Shown here one piece after another: positions 24,305-33,009 of a stretch of 64,000 bases of DNA. This DNA comes from Actinomycetospora straminea (lineage in GTDB: Bacteria; Actinomycetota; Actinomycetes; Mycobacteriales; Pseudonocardiaceae), in contig NZ_JAQZAN010000001.1 in NCBI RefSeq assembly GCF_028737255.1, forward strand, positions 1-64,000. Direction: 5' to 3'. The notes under the pieces are model-generated. The model saw only the letters and a list, made by a program, of their open reading frames with translations. It was not told where the DNA came from and did no database searches. Within the stretch, counting starts at the first letter, position 1. Each line of letters opens with the position of its first letter. Both the position numbers and the translations under genes were made by a program.

Positions 24305-25294
24305 ATGAGCACCCCCGCGCCGCCGTCCCGCGCCCTCGGCGTCGGACTGGCCACCGTCGCCCTCGACGGCACCGTCCTCGACACCTGGTACCCGCTGCCC
24401 GAGCTGGCGGAGGCGGACGGTGCCGCGGGCGGGATGACCGAGGAGCCGGGCACGGTGATCGTGCCGGCCGGGGAGCTCGAGCCGTCGCTCGTCGACGCCC
24501 TGGGCACCGACCAGGACCGCGGCGTCGAGGTCGTCGCCGTGCGCACCGTCGCCGACCTCACCGGCCCGCCGGCCTCGGCCTACGACGTCTACCTGCGCCT
24601 GCACCTGCTCTCCCACCGCCTCGTGCCGCCCCACGGCGTCGACCTGACCGGCATCTTCGGCCACCTCGCCAACGTCGTGTGGACCAACCACGGCCCCTGC
24701 CCGGTGCCCGAGTTCGAGCGCGTCCGCGCCCGCCTGCGCGGCCGCGGCCCGGTGACCGTCTACGCGGTCGACAAGTTCCCGCGCATGGTCGACTACGTCA
24801 TCCCGTCCGGCGTGCGCATCGGCGACGCCGACCGCGTGCGCCTCGGCGCGCACCTCGCGAGCGGCACGACCGTGATGCACGAGGGCTTCGTCAACTTCAA
24901 CGCCGGGACGCTGGGCAGCTCGATGGTCGAGGGCCGCATCTCCGGCGGCGTGGTCGTCGGCGACGGCTCCGACGTCGGCGGCGGCGCGTCGATCATGGGG
25001 ACGCTCTCGGGCGGCGGCAAGGAGGTCATCGCGATCGGCGAGCGCTGCCTGCTGGGCGCCAACGCCGGCATCGGGATCTCGCTCGGCGACGACTGCGTCG
25101 TCGAGGCCGGCCTCTACGTCACCGCGGGCACGCGCGTCACCCTCGAGGACCGCAGCGTGGTCAAGGCCGTCGAGCTCTCCGGGCGTCCCGGGCTGCTCTT
25201 CCGCCGCGACTCCGTCACCGGCGCGGTGCACGCCCTGCCGCGCACCGAGGGCGCGCGGGTCGAGCTCAACGCCGCCCTGCACGCGAACGACTGA
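24305..25294 (+). CDS. dapD: Tetrahydrodipicolinate N-succinyltransferase
   Basis: This 329-residue actinobacterial DapD has a left-handed beta-helix in the C-terminal half, visible as hexapeptide turns ([58 protein letters not shown]). It succinylates tetrahydrodipicolinate with succinyl-CoA. The catalytic Glu of this group sits in [16 protein letters not shown]. It is next to dapE but divergent from it across DUF1275, a rearrangement relative to the Rv1201c/Rv1202 pair, which are directly adjacent. Confidence 0.92.
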   Translation: MSTPAPPSRALGVGLATVALDGTVLDTWYPLPELAEADGAAGGMTEEPGTVIVPAGELEPSLVDALGTDQDRGVEVVAVRTVADLTGPPASAYDVYLRLHLLSHRLVPPHGVDLTGIFGHLANVVWTNHGPCPVPEFERVRARLRGRGPVTVYAVDKFPRMVDYVIPSGVRIGDADRVRLGAHLASGTTVMHEGFVNFNAGTLGSSMVEGRISGGVVVGDGSDVGGGASIMGTLSGGGKEVIAIGERCLLGANAGIGISLGDDCVVEAGLYVTAGTRVTLEDRSVVKAVELSGRPGLLFRRDSVTGAVHALPRTEGARVELNAALHAND

Positions 25295-25302
25295 CGCCGA
25301 CG

Positions 25303-25308
25303 TAACCT
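25303..25308 (+). promoter_or_regulatory. -10 motif TAACCT, leaderless candidate
   Basis: TAACCT lies 7 nt before the GTG at 25316 of the antiporter regulatory subunit, only 9 bp after the dapD stop. Confidence 0.45.
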
Positions 25309-25315
25309 GACGATC

Positions 25316-25798
25316 GTGGACGTCGAGGTCACCCGGCTGCCCGGGATCGGCACCAAGCAGGAGTTCGACACCGCGGCGGGGCGCCGGATCGGGGTGCTGA
25401 CCCACCGCGACGGGCACCGGGAGCTCCTGGTCTCGGGACGCGACGACCCGGACGCGTGCAGCGCGTCGGTGGCGCTGTCCGACGCCGAGGGCCAGGCGCT
25501 CGGCACCCTGCTCGGCGCGCCGAACCTGGTGGCCCAGCTGCAGGACCAGCAGCGCGAGGTCGAGGGCATCAGCACCGCGCAGTTCCCGGTCGGCGCGGGG
25601 TCGCCCTACGACGGCCGCACGCTGGGCGACACCGCGATGCGCACGCGCACCAGCACGTCGATCGTCGCCGTGGTGCGCGACCACGTCGTGTCGCCGTCGC
25701 CGGGCCCGGAGTTCGTGTTCCGTGCCGGCGACCTCGTCGTCGTGGTGGGCACCGGCGAGGGCCTCGGGCGGGCGGCCGCGATCCTCGAGGACGGCTGA
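25316..25798 (+). CDS. khtT: K+/H+ antiporter regulatory subunit, RCK_C type
   Basis: This 160-residue soluble protein has an N-terminal ACT-like unit (VTRLPGIGTKQEFDTAAGRR) and a C-terminal TrkA-C/RCK_C domain (residues about 75-158; PYDGRTLGDTAMRTRTSTSI, FVFRAGDLVVVVGTGEGL). KhtT binds c-di-AMP or senses pH to gate the KhtU antiporter in Bacillus. It lies 7 bp ahead of the antiporter gene and surely forms a complex with it. Confidence 0.85.
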   Translation: MDVEVTRLPGIGTKQEFDTAAGRRIGVLTHRDGHRELLVSGRDDPDACSASVALSDAEGQALGTLLGAPNLVAQLQDQQREVEGISTAQFPVGAGSPYDGRTLGDTAMRTRTSTSIVAVVRDHVVSPSPGPEFVFRAGDLVVVVGTGEGLGRAAAILEDG

Positions 25799-25805
25799 CC
25801 GGGCA

Positions 25806-26984
25806 GTGCACTCCACCGCCCTCTCGCTCATCGAGCTGGGCGCGCTGTTCTTCGGGCTCGGCGTGCTCGGGCGCCTCGCCGGGCGCCTCGGCATCTCGCC
25901 GGTCCCGCTCTACCTGCTCGGCGGGCTCGCGTTCGGGTCCGGCGGGCTGGTGCCGCTCGAGGGCATCGAGCCCTTCACCGGCGTCGCCAGCGAGGTCGGC
26001 GTCGTCCTGCTGCTCCTGCTGCTGGGCCTCGAGTACTCCGCGTCCGACCTCATCGGCGGCCTGCGCCGCTCGTGGCTCGCGGGGATCGTCGACATGGTCC
26101 TCAACGCCGCACCCGGTGCGATCACCGCGCTGATCCTCGGGTGGGGCCCGCTGGGCGCGCTCGCGATGGCCGGGGTCACGTGGGTGTCGTCGTCGGGGAT
26201 CGTCGCGAAGGTCCTCGACGAGCTCGGCCGGCTCGGCAACCGGGAGACCCCGGCCGTGCTCTCGGTCCTCGTCATGGAGGACCTCGCGATGGCCCTCTAC
26301 CTCCCCATCACCACCGCCGCGCTCGCCGCGCTGGGCTTCGTGGCGGGGCTGCGCACGGTCGCGATCGCCGTCGTGCTCCTGGTCATCGTGCTCGTCGTGG
26401 CGCTGCGCTTCGGGCGCGCGGTCTCGGCGGTCGTGGAGTCGCCGACGACCGAGGTGTTCCTGCTGCGCGTGTTCGGCATCGCGCTGCTCGTCGCGGGCAT
26501 CGCCTCGCAGCTGCAGGTCTCCGCCGGCGTCGGGGCGTTCCTGCTCGGCATCGCGATCTCCGAGGACACCGCGGAGAACGCCACCCGCGTGCTCGCCCCG
26601 CTGCGCGACCTGTTCGCCGCGGTGTTCTTCGTCGTCTTCGGGCTCAACACCGATCCGCGCCAGGTCCCCGCGGTGCTGCCGGCCGCGATCGCGCTGGCGA
26701 TCGTGTCGACGGCGACGAAGCTCGGCGCGGGCTGGTTCGCGGCCCGCCAGATCGGTGTGGGGCGCCTCGGACGGTGGCGCGCGGGGGCGGCGCTGGTGGC
26801 CCGCGGGGAGTTCTCGATCGTCATCGCCGGGCTGGCGCTGACCACCGGCTCCGTCGACCCCGGCCTCGCGCCGCTGGCGACGACGTACGTGCTGCTCATG
26901 GCGATCCTGGGCCCGGTGGCGGCGCGGGTCGTCGAACCCGTGCACGGCGCCGTCACGCGTCGCCTGCGGCCGTCACCGGGCTGA
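25806..26984 (+). CDS. khtU: CPA2-family K+/H+ antiporter
   Basis: This 392-residue protein has about 12 membrane helices of the Kef/CPA2 fold (LYLLGGLAFGSGGLVP, LLLLGLEYSASDLIGGL, WVSSSGIVAKVLDELG, VLVMEDLAMALYLP with the acidic pair of the ion site). It lacks a cytoplasmic RCK domain, which the preceding khtT supplies. The GTG start at 25806 follows the khtT stop by 7 bp. It probably exports potassium in exchange for protons. The last 32 nt overlap the converging membrane-protein gene, and the stop lies in the first unit of a 9-bp tandem repeat. Confidence 0.88.
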   Translation: MHSTALSLIELGALFFGLGVLGRLAGRLGISPVPLYLLGGLAFGSGGLVPLEGIEPFTGVASEVGVVLLLLLLGLEYSASDLIGGLRRSWLAGIVDMVLNAAPGAITALILGWGPLGALAMAGVTWVSSSGIVAKVLDELGRLGNRETPAVLSVLVMEDLAMALYLPITTAALAALGFVAGLRTVAIAVVLLVIVLVVALRFGRAVSAVVESPTTEVFLLRVFGIALLVAGIASQLQVSAGVGAFLLGIAISEDTAENATRVLAPLRDLFAAVFFVVFGLNTDPRQVPAVLPAAIALAIVSTATKLGAGWFAARQIGVGRLGRWRAGAALVARGEFSIVIAGLALTTGSVDPGLAPLATTYVLLMAILGPVAARVVEPVHGAVTRRLRPSPG

Positions 26985-27669
26985 CCGAGCTGACCGAGCT
27001 GACCGAGCTGACCGAGCGACCGGCCCACACCGACGCCGCGGCGGCGAACCCCGCGGCGGTGAGCACCCAGGCCAGGCCGTCGACCACGTGGTGCGGGACG
27101 ACCACGGCGGCGACGAGGTGCAGCGGCTGGCACACGACCAGCGCGACCGCCGCCCACCGCGGGACCGCCCGCCACAGCGCCACCCCGAGCAGCACGGTGC
27201 CCAGGACGTGCCCGACGACGAACAGCGTCGTGCCGGCGGTGGTCACGGGGTCGGCCACGACCGCCGCGACGAGCGCCGCGGTGCTCCCCTCCGGCAGGCC
27301 CGCCGCGAGGCCGGCGCGGGCGACCAGGTCGGGCGCGACGACGACCGCCAGACTCGCGAAGCCCACCCACGCGAGCGCGGCGGCGACGAGACCCAGGACC
27401 GGGCGGGCGCGCACGGCGACCGCGCCCACCACCAGCACCCCGAGCGGCAGCGTGAGCAGGGCGAGCAGGGACAGCCACAGCACCACGGACTGCGCGCCGA
27501 GGTCCCCGGCGACCCGGGCGACGAGGGTGCCGGGGTCGTCGGTGGTGTCGTAGGGCAGCAGTGCGCGCACCCCGGCGATCGCGAGCGGGCCGAGCGGCGC
27601 GACGACGAGCGCGGCGCGCCGGACGAGCCGGGTGGTGGTCGGGGCGGGCGGGGTGAGGGTCGCGGTCAC
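26953..27669 (-). CDS. Multi-pass membrane protein, unknown
   Basis: This 238-residue protein has six predicted membrane helices starting at LVVAPLGPLAIAGVRALLPY. His residues cluster near the fifth and sixth helices (CQPLHLV, VPHHVVDGLAW). I cannot assign a family. The C-terminus SVSSVSSVSSVSPVTAAGDA is written by a 9-bp tandem repeat that overlaps the 3' end of khtU. It is downstream of the CynX-like transporter gene on the same strand, separated by 115 bp of short repeats. Confidence 0.65.
   Translation of the reverse strand: MTATLTPPAPTTTRLVRRAALVVAPLGPLAIAGVRALLPYDTTDDPGTLVARVAGDLGAQSVVLWLSLLALLTLPLGVLVVGAVAVRARPVLGLVAAALAWVGFASLAVVVAPDLVARAGLAAGLPEGSTAALVAAVVADPVTTAGTTLFVVGHVLGTVLLGVALWRAVPRWAAVALVVCQPLHLVAAVVVPHHVVDGLAWVLTAAGFAAAASVWAGRSVSSVSSVSSVSPVTAAGDA
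26981..27016. repeat. Four copies of 9-bp CTGACCGAG
   Basis: The perfect tandem array contains the khtU stop codon in unit 1 and encodes the Ser-Val-Ser tail of the converging gene. Unit length is three codons, so copy change is frame-neutral there. Confidence 0.85.
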
Positions 27670-27784
27670 GGCGACGACGGTCGCGCCGCCGGGCTCCCGC
27701 GGGCCAGGGTCGCGCGCCCGGTCCGCCCGGGCGTCCGCCCGGGACGGTCGGGCGGCCGGGTGTCCTCGGCTGGGCTGTCCTCGG

Positions 27785-28972
27785 CTAGGACGCCTCGTAG
27801 GTGACCCGGCGCGGGCCCAGCAGCACGACCGCGACGCCCTGCACCGCGACGGCGGCCAGGATCACGACCAGCGCCGCGCGGAAGCCCGCGAGGTCGATGA
27901 GCACGCCCATGACCGGCGGCGCGAGCGCGGCGAGGACGTAGGCCGAGCCGAGGGTCAGCGCCGACACCGACGCCGACGTCGCGCCGTCCGGGGTCCGCCA
28001 GGCGACCACCGCGAGGCCCAGCGGGAAACCCGCGCCCACCGCGACCGACGCCAGCACCACCCACGGCCACGGCCCGACGACGGGCAGCACGGGCGCGGCG
28101 AGGATCCCCGCCACCCCCACGCCGGCGCACACCACGCAGAACGCCGCCCACGGCGCCCAGGCCCGCCGGCGCTCGGCGAGCACCGGCACCAGCAGGGCCG
28201 CCGGGATCTGCACGACGTTCCACACCGACAGCACGACCGCCGCCCGGGCCGTCGAGAACCCCTGTGCCTCGTAGAGCGGGGCGAGCCACGTCAGCCACCC
28301 GTAGAACTGCACCGACGACATCGCCTGGAACAGCACCGCGAGCCGCGCGAACCGGTTGCGCCACGGCAGGTGGACCGGCGGCGGCGCCGGCACGTCGTGC
28401 AGGCGCCTTGTCACCGGCCACCACACGACGAGAGCCAGCACGGCGGGCACCGTCCACGCCGCGAGCGCCCACCACCACCCACCGAGCAGGTCCTGCAGCG
28501 GCAGCGCGGTCAGCGAGGCGACGGTGGCGCCGCCCATCATCGACACGGTGTAGAGGCCGGTGGCGGCGCCGGCGCGGTCGGGCAGGTGGTCGCGGACGAC
28601 GCCGGTGATCGCGACCCCGACGACGCCGATGCCCAGCCCGATCGCGAGGCTGCCGGCGACCAGCGGCACCGCCGCGGGCAGCCCGTGGGTCAGCGTGCCG
28701 AGCGCGATCGCCGCGACGCCCAGCGCCGCGGCCTGCTCACGGCCCGTGCGGCGCGCGAGGGCGGGCGCGGCGAACGAGCCGGCGCCCATCATGAGGACCG
28801 TCGCGGCCTGCACGAGCCCCGCGAAGCCCGCCGAGACGCCCAGGTCGGCGCGGATCGTCTCCAGCAGCGGCGGGTAGACCGAGAGCGCGGCGCGCAGGTT
28901 GAGGCCCAGCGCGAGGACCGCGAGGAGGACGACGACCGGCCGCACCGGCTGCCGGGTGGCCGGCTGGCTCAC
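27785..28972 (-). CDS. CynX/NimT-family MFS transporter
   Basis: This 395-residue 12-helix major facilitator is of the cyanate/nitroimidazole group. Marks are LALGLNLRAALSVYPPLL in helix 1, IGLGIGVVGVAITGVVRDHL and the loop GAATGLYTVSMMGGATVAS. It probably exports a small anion or drug; the substrate is unknown. It lies 42 bp after dapC on the same strand. The gap contains imperfect repeats of CCGCTGTCC. The region downstream (27670-27784) is also made of short GC-rich repeats and holds no gene. Confidence 0.85.
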   Translation of the reverse strand: MSQPATRQPVRPVVVLLAVLALGLNLRAALSVYPPLLETIRADLGVSAGFAGLVQAATVLMMGAGSFAAPALARRTGREQAAALGVAAIALGTLTHGLPAAVPLVAGSLAIGLGIGVVGVAITGVVRDHLPDRAGAATGLYTVSMMGGATVASLTALPLQDLLGGWWWALAAWTVPAVLALVVWWPVTRRLHDVPAPPPVHLPWRNRFARLAVLFQAMSSVQFYGWLTWLAPLYEAQGFSTARAAVVLSVWNVVQIPAALLVPVLAERRRAWAPWAAFCVVCAGVGVAGILAAPVLPVVGPWPWVVLASVAVGAGFPLGLAVVAWRTPDGATSASVSALTLGSAYVLAALAPPVMGVLIDLAGFRAALVVILAAVAVQGVAVVLLGPRRVTYEAS

Positions 28973-29014
28973 TCCGCGGTCACTCCGCTGTCCACCCCGC
29001 TGTCCTCCTCGCCG

Positions 29015-30154
29015 TCACTCCGCCAGGCGTCGCGCGGCCGCGGCGATCCCCTCGTCGGAGGCCGTGAGCGCGACGCGCACGTGGGAGGCGCCGGCGGGCC
29101 CGTAGAACTCGCCCGGGGCGACGAGGACGCCGCGCGCGGCGAGGCGGTCGACGGTGGCGCGGCACGGCTCGCCGGCGGTGGCCCAGAGGTACAGGCCGGC
29201 CTCGGAGTGCTCGACGCGCAGGCCGGCGGCCTCGAGCGCGGGGCGCAGGACCGCGCGGCGGGCGTCGTAGCGGGCGCGGGTGTCGGCGACGTGGAGGTCG
29301 TCGCCCAGCGCGGCCGTCATGGCCTCCTGCACGGGCCGCGGCACGATCATCCCGGCGTGCTTGCGCACCTGCAGCAGGCCGGCCACCAGCGCGGGGTCGC
29401 CGACGACGAGGCCCGCCCGGTAGCCCGCGAGGTTGGACGTCTTCGACAGCGAGTGCACCGCCAGCAGCCCGGTGAGGTCGCCGCCGTGCACGACGGGGTC
29501 GAGCACCGAGGTCGTCACGACACCCGGCCCGGGCAGGGCGAGGTAGCACTCGTCGGCGGCCACGACCGCCCCGAGCGCCCGGGCCTCGGCCACCCGCGCC
29601 GTGAGGGCGGCGGCGTCGAGGACCCGGCCGGTGGGGTTCGACGGCGAGTTCAGCCAGACCAGGCGCGTGCCCGCGGGCAGCGGCTCGTCGTCGCCCACCC
29701 GCGCGGGGCGCGCGCCGGCGAGCTGCGCGCCGACCTCGTAGGTCGGGTAGGCGAGGTCGGGGAAGGCGACGAGGTCGTCGCCACCCAGCCCCAGCAGCGT
29801 CGGCAGCCAGGCCACCAGCTCCTTGGAGCCGATGGTCGGCAGCACGGCGTCGGGGTCGAGGCCCTCCCCGGCGGACGCGGCCGCGCCGTGCCGGCGCGCG
29901 AGCGCGTCGACCGCGGCCCGGCGCAGCGCCGGTGTCCCCCAGGTCTGCGGGTAGCCCGGGGAGTCCCAGGCAGCCCGCAGCGCCTCGCCCACCGCGGTGG
30001 GCACGGGGTCGACGGGCGTGCCGACCGACAGGTCGACCACCCCGTCCGGGTGGCTGCGGGCGACCGCGGCGGCCCCGGCGAGGCTGTCCCACGGGAAGTC
30101 CGGGAGCGCCGGGAACGCGACGCTCGTCGGACCCGCGGTCGGGTTGGTGGTCAC
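29015..30154 (-). CDS. dapC: N-succinyldiaminopimelate aminotransferase
   Basis: This 379-residue fold-type I PLP enzyme aminates N-succinyl-2-amino-6-ketopimelate with glutamate. The PLP lysine is in [17 protein letters not shown] (about residue 235). [14 protein letters not shown] and [11 protein letters not shown] carry the Asn and Asp contacts, and [13 protein letters not shown] the carboxylate-binding Arg. The GTG start overlaps the ferredoxin stop by 4 bp (GTGA), so dapC is coupled to fdxC, as in Rv1177-Rv1178. Confidence 0.92.
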   Translation of the reverse strand: MTTNPTAGPTSVAFPALPDFPWDSLAGAAAVARSHPDGVVDLSVGTPVDPVPTAVGEALRAAWDSPGYPQTWGTPALRRAAVDALARRHGAAASAGEGLDPDAVLPTIGSKELVAWLPTLLGLGGDDLVAFPDLAYPTYEVGAQLAGARPARVGDDEPLPAGTRLVWLNSPSNPTGRVLDAAALTARVAEARALGAVVAADECYLALPGPGVVTTSVLDPVVHGGDLTGLLAVHSLSKTSNLAGYRAGLVVGDPALVAGLLQVRKHAGMIVPRPVQEAMTAALGDDLHVADTRARYDARRAVLRPALEAAGLRVEHSEAGLYLWATAGEPCRATVDRLAARGVLVAPGEFYGPAGASHVRVALTASDEGIAAAARRLAE

Positions 30155-30471
30155 TCCCCCTGCGGCGGCAGGTCGGGCACGGGGCCCGCGTCGCGCTCGA
30201 CCTTGCCGACCTTCGACGCGCCGCCGGGCGAACCCAGCTCGTCGAAGAAGTCGACGTTCGCCTGGGTGTAGACCGACCACTGGTCCGGGACGTCGTCCTC
30301 GTAGTAGATGGCCTCCACCGGGCAGACCGGCTCGCACGCCCCGCAGTCGACGCACTCGTCGGGGTGGATGTACATCATCCGACCCCCTTCGTAGATGCAG
30401 TCGACAGGGCATTCCTCGATGCACGCCTTGTCGAGCACGTCGACACACGGTTCGGCGATCACGTACGTCAC
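30151..30471 (-). CDS. fdxC: 7Fe-type ferredoxin
   Basis: This 106-residue ferredoxin has two cluster sites: [17 protein letters not shown] (3Fe-4S plus one Cys of the other cluster) and [16 protein letters not shown] (4Fe-4S). The tail after residue 60 ([21 protein letters not shown]) is the typical actinobacterial/Azotobacter FdxA extension. It donates electrons to P450s or other acceptors. It starts at a GTG with GGAGCAGGAG upstream, and its stop overlaps dapC. Confidence 0.93.
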   Translation of the reverse strand: MTYVIAEPCVDVLDKACIEECPVDCIYEGGRMMYIHPDECVDCGACEPVCPVEAIYYEDDVPDQWSVYTQANVDFFDELGSPGGASKVGKVERDAGPVPDLPPQGE

Positions 30472-30639
30472 GTCTGCTCCTGCTCCTCACTCACGAAAGT
30501 CCGGCGCGACCCTGACCCACGCGTGGTGGTGGCACGCGGCCGCGGGTGACGCCTGCGGCGAGTATTCCGGTCGCCGCCGCGTCATGCCCGTGCGGGGGCG
30601 ACCTGAATGCCCGACAGCGGCATGTCAGACGTCACACCA

Positions 30640-31467
30640 TCACCCCCGACCCTGCTCCCGCGCCACCCACCGGGCCGCCGCGCGGGCGGCGCGCTTGAGG
30701 CCCGAGCGCTCGCTGCGGTAGCTCGCCAGCGCTCCCACGAACGGCAGGTTGGCCAGCGCGCGCCAGAAACGGTTGCCCTGCGGGCGCCGGTCGAGCTCGC
30801 CCTGCAGGCCCCACAGCGTCTTGCCCATGCGCCACACGGCGCTCGCCAGCGCGGACAGGTGCCCACGCTCCTCGCGCTCGGTGCTCACCGTGCCCGCCAG
30901 CTCGCCGGCCTCGCGCTCGACGTCGGCGCCGTGGGCGTCGCCGTGGCGGCGGGGGTCGACGTCGCGGCCGAAGAGCACCGACGCGAGCAGGCGCACCTGC
31001 TCGTCGCGCCCGTCCATGCCGTGCTCGCTGGCGATCGCGCACACGACGAGGCCCTGCGCGCCCAGCCCCAGGATGTCGGAGACGGGCAGCCGGCGCGCCA
31101 GCGCGCCGCCGATGCCGGGGATCGAGGCGACCACCGAGGTGAAGCGGCCGACCCGCGACACCCACCACTGGTCGCGCTCCTCGGGGCTCATCGTCTGCCA
31201 GCGCGGGGTGCCGGGGAGCTTCGAGGTGGCCAGGCGGTCGAGCACGCGGGCACGCACCGTGCGGAACGCCCGCCCGACCCTGCCGCGCCGGGTCGTCGGT
31301 GCCGGGGCCGTCTCGTGACCACCCTGCTGCAGCTCGAGCGCGCGCCGGCGGGCGAGGCGGCCGAGGCGGAAGGGGTCGGCGTCGCGCAGGCCGCGCAGCA
31401 CCGGGCCGGTGGCGGCCACGAACGGTCGCAGGACGCGCACGACGTGCTCGTCGGGGATGGCGGGCAT
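30640..31467 (-). CDS. Conserved actinobacterial protein, unknown
   Basis: This 275-residue protein is basic at both ends. The middle (SVVASIPGIGGALARRLPVS, DILGLGAQGLVVCAIASEHG) is hydrophobic and Gly-rich and resembles the glycine-zipper helices of EcsC-like proteins, so membrane contact is likely. The C-terminus is RAARAAARWVAREQGRG. No catalytic motif is seen. It lies 29 bp after the Rv1171-like gene and probably belongs to the mshB transcript. The ATG at 31467 begins PAIPDEHVVRVLRPFV. Confidence 0.7.
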   Translation of the reverse strand: MPAIPDEHVVRVLRPFVAATGPVLRGLRDADPFRLGRLARRRALELQQGGHETAPAPTTRRGRVGRAFRTVRARVLDRLATSKLPGTPRWQTMSPEERDQWWVSRVGRFTSVVASIPGIGGALARRLPVSDILGLGAQGLVVCAIASEHGMDGRDEQVRLLASVLFGRDVDPRRHGDAHGADVEREAGELAGTVSTEREERGHLSALASAVWRMGKTLWGLQGELDRRPQGNRFWRALANLPFVGALASYRSERSGLKRAARAAARWVAREQGRG

Positions 31468-31496
31468 GGCGGCTCGTTTCCCGACGGTCGCCCGGC

Positions 31497-32072
31497 TCAA
31501 CCCCCGGACGGCGGGGCGACGCGCCCGGCGCGCCGGGTGGCCCGCGCGGAGCGCCACGACAGCGCCAGCGCGCCCGGCACGACCCCGGCGCCGAGCAGCA
31601 GGACCGCGCGCCAGTCCGGCGGCAGCACGCCGGCGCCCGCCGGGCTCCACAGGCCCGCGACGAGCACGGTCAGCGTCCACGCCGCCAGCGGCACCACCGC
31701 CGCGCGCCCCTCCGGCAGCACCGCGTCCGCGGCGAGCACGAGCAGCGGCGTCGTCACCAGCGCCACCAGCGCCGAGACCGGCAGCGGGATCCCGGCGTCG
31801 GCGGTGCGCAGGGTCAGCCACGCCATCTCGGTCCACGCGAGCACCACCGCGTCCACGGCGAGCAGGACGACGATCGCGACCGGCGCGGCTGAGGTGGTGG
31901 AGCGAGGGTCACCCTCGCTGCCTGCCACGCACCCAGGGACTCCTTCGCTGCTCGCGGGCTCGCCGGGCGTGGTGGAGCGAGGGTCACCCTCGCTGCCTGC
32001 CACGCACCCAGGGACCCCCTCGCTCCCCCCGGGCCCGCTCCCCCCGGCCCCGCTCCCCCCGGGCGCGCTCAC
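31497..32072 (-). CDS. Four-helix membrane protein with repeat-derived N-terminus
   Basis: This 191-residue protein corresponds in place and topology to Rv1171, the small membrane protein next to mshB. Four helices lie in the last 115 residues (APVAIVVLLAVDAVVLAW, LPVSALVALVTTPLLVL, VPLAAWTLTVLVAGLW, AVLLLGAGVVPGALALSW). The first 75 residues are unusual: SEGVPGCVAGSEGDPRSTT occurs twice, written by two 50-bp copies of a dispersed hairpin repeat. The GTG at 32072 overlaps the mshB stop (GTGA). No alternative start exists between the repeats and the first helix without cutting it. Function is unknown. Confidence 0.7.
   Translation of the reverse strand: MSAPGGSGAGGSGPGGSEGVPGCVAGSEGDPRSTTPGEPASSEGVPGCVAGSEGDPRSTTSAAPVAIVVLLAVDAVVLAWTEMAWLTLRTADAGIPLPVSALVALVTTPLLVLAADAVLPEGRAAVVPLAAWTLTVLVAGLWSPAGAGVLPPDWRAVLLLGAGVVPGALALSWRSARATRRAGRVAPPSGG
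31894..31943. repeat. Dispersed hairpin repeat, copy A
   Basis: This 50-bp unit begins GTGGTGG, then the perfect 9-bp-arm hairpin AGCGAGGGTCACCCTCGCT, then GCCTGCCACGCACCCAGGGA. It is in frame within the membrane-protein gene and 49/50 identical to the copy at 31969. Confidence 0.9.
31969..32018. repeat. Dispersed hairpin repeat, copy B
   Basis: It is identical to copy A except for one base (GGGACCCC for GGGACTCC). The period is 75 bp, 25 codons, so both copies are read in the same frame. Confidence 0.9.
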
Positions 32073-32986
32073 GAGGGCGGGAACAGGTCGTCCGGCGCGC
32101 TCGCCGGGCCGCGCAGGTGCACGAAGCACTCGGCGTCCAGCACGGGCTGGGCGAGGCCGTTCGAGAGCGCGAACACCGGGGGCTCACTGCCGTCGTCGTA
32201 GACCGCGATCTGCGTGGCGTGGGCGCGCAGCGCGGCGAGCTTGCGGATCCGTGCCCCGCCCAGCGGCACCCGGGTCGTGATCGTCGCGTCGGGCACCGTC
32301 GGCAGGTCCTCGACGGGCGGCACCGGCAGCCCCAGCCACGAGCGGCGGCGCAGCACCGCGAGCCCCGCCGCGACCTCGTCGTGGGCCGCGGCGGTGGCGG
32401 CGACGGTGATCTCGGTGGCGTCCGGGTCGACGGTCTCCATCGCGGCGATGGTGATGTCGTGGGCGCGCACGTGGGCGGGGTGGCCGTAGCCGCCGTGCGC
32501 GTCGTAGGTGACGACCACCTGCGGCCGGACCTCGCGCAGCACCTCCACCAGGGACGCGACCTGCGCGTCGAACCCGTCCGGACCCGCGAACGAGCCCGGC
32601 GCGATCACCGACGGCGCGGCGGCGAGGATGCCCTCGCCCACGCGCTCCATCCCCGAGTCCTGCCACGTCCCGGCGCCGGCGAGCCAACGGTGGTCGGTGA
32701 CGCCCAGCGCCGCGCACGCCTTCGCGAGCTCGCCCTCGCGGTGCTCCCCCAGCGCCGGGCCGGTGAGGTGCGCCAGCTCGGGCGGGATCACCTCGCCCTG
32801 CTCGCCGCGGTTGCACGTCACGAGCGTCACCGGCACGCCCGCCGCGGTCGCGAGGGCCATCACGCCGCCACAGGTGATCGTCTCGTCGTCCGGGTGGGCG
32901 TGGACGAGCAGCAGCGGACCGGGGCTCACGAGCACGTGACCGTAGGTGCTCGGCGCGGTGGGCGCGGCCACCGGGTATGACGTCAC
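32069..32986 (-). CDS. mshB: GlcNAc-inositol deacetylase (mycothiol biosynthesis)
   Basis: This 305-residue zinc deacetylase of the LmbE/PIG-L family removes acetyl from 1-O-(2-acetamido-2-deoxy-glucosyl)-inositol, the second step of mycothiol synthesis. Zinc ligands are in LLLVHAHPDDETITCG (His, Asp; with the catalytic Asp) and in GGYGHPAHVRAHDI (His). TCNRGEQGEVIPPELAHLTG is typical of MshB. I start at the GTG at 32986 giving VTSYPVAAP; the frame extends to 33070 but would overlap the divergent acetyltransferase start. It diverges from that gene by 23 bp. Confidence 0.9.
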   Translation of the reverse strand: MTSYPVAAPTAPSTYGHVLVSPGPLLLVHAHPDDETITCGGVMALATAAGVPVTLVTCNRGEQGEVIPPELAHLTGPALGEHREGELAKACAALGVTDHRWLAGAGTWQDSGMERVGEGILAAAPSVIAPGSFAGPDGFDAQVASLVEVLREVRPQVVVTYDAHGGYGHPAHVRAHDITIAAMETVDPDATEITVAATAAAHDEVAAGLAVLRRRSWLGLPVPPVEDLPTVPDATITTRVPLGGARIRKLAALRAHATQIAVYDDGSEPPVFALSNGLAQPVLDAECFVHLRGPASAPDDLFPPS

Positions 32987-33009
32987 AGCGCCCGAGCGGG
33001 AGGAGAGCG

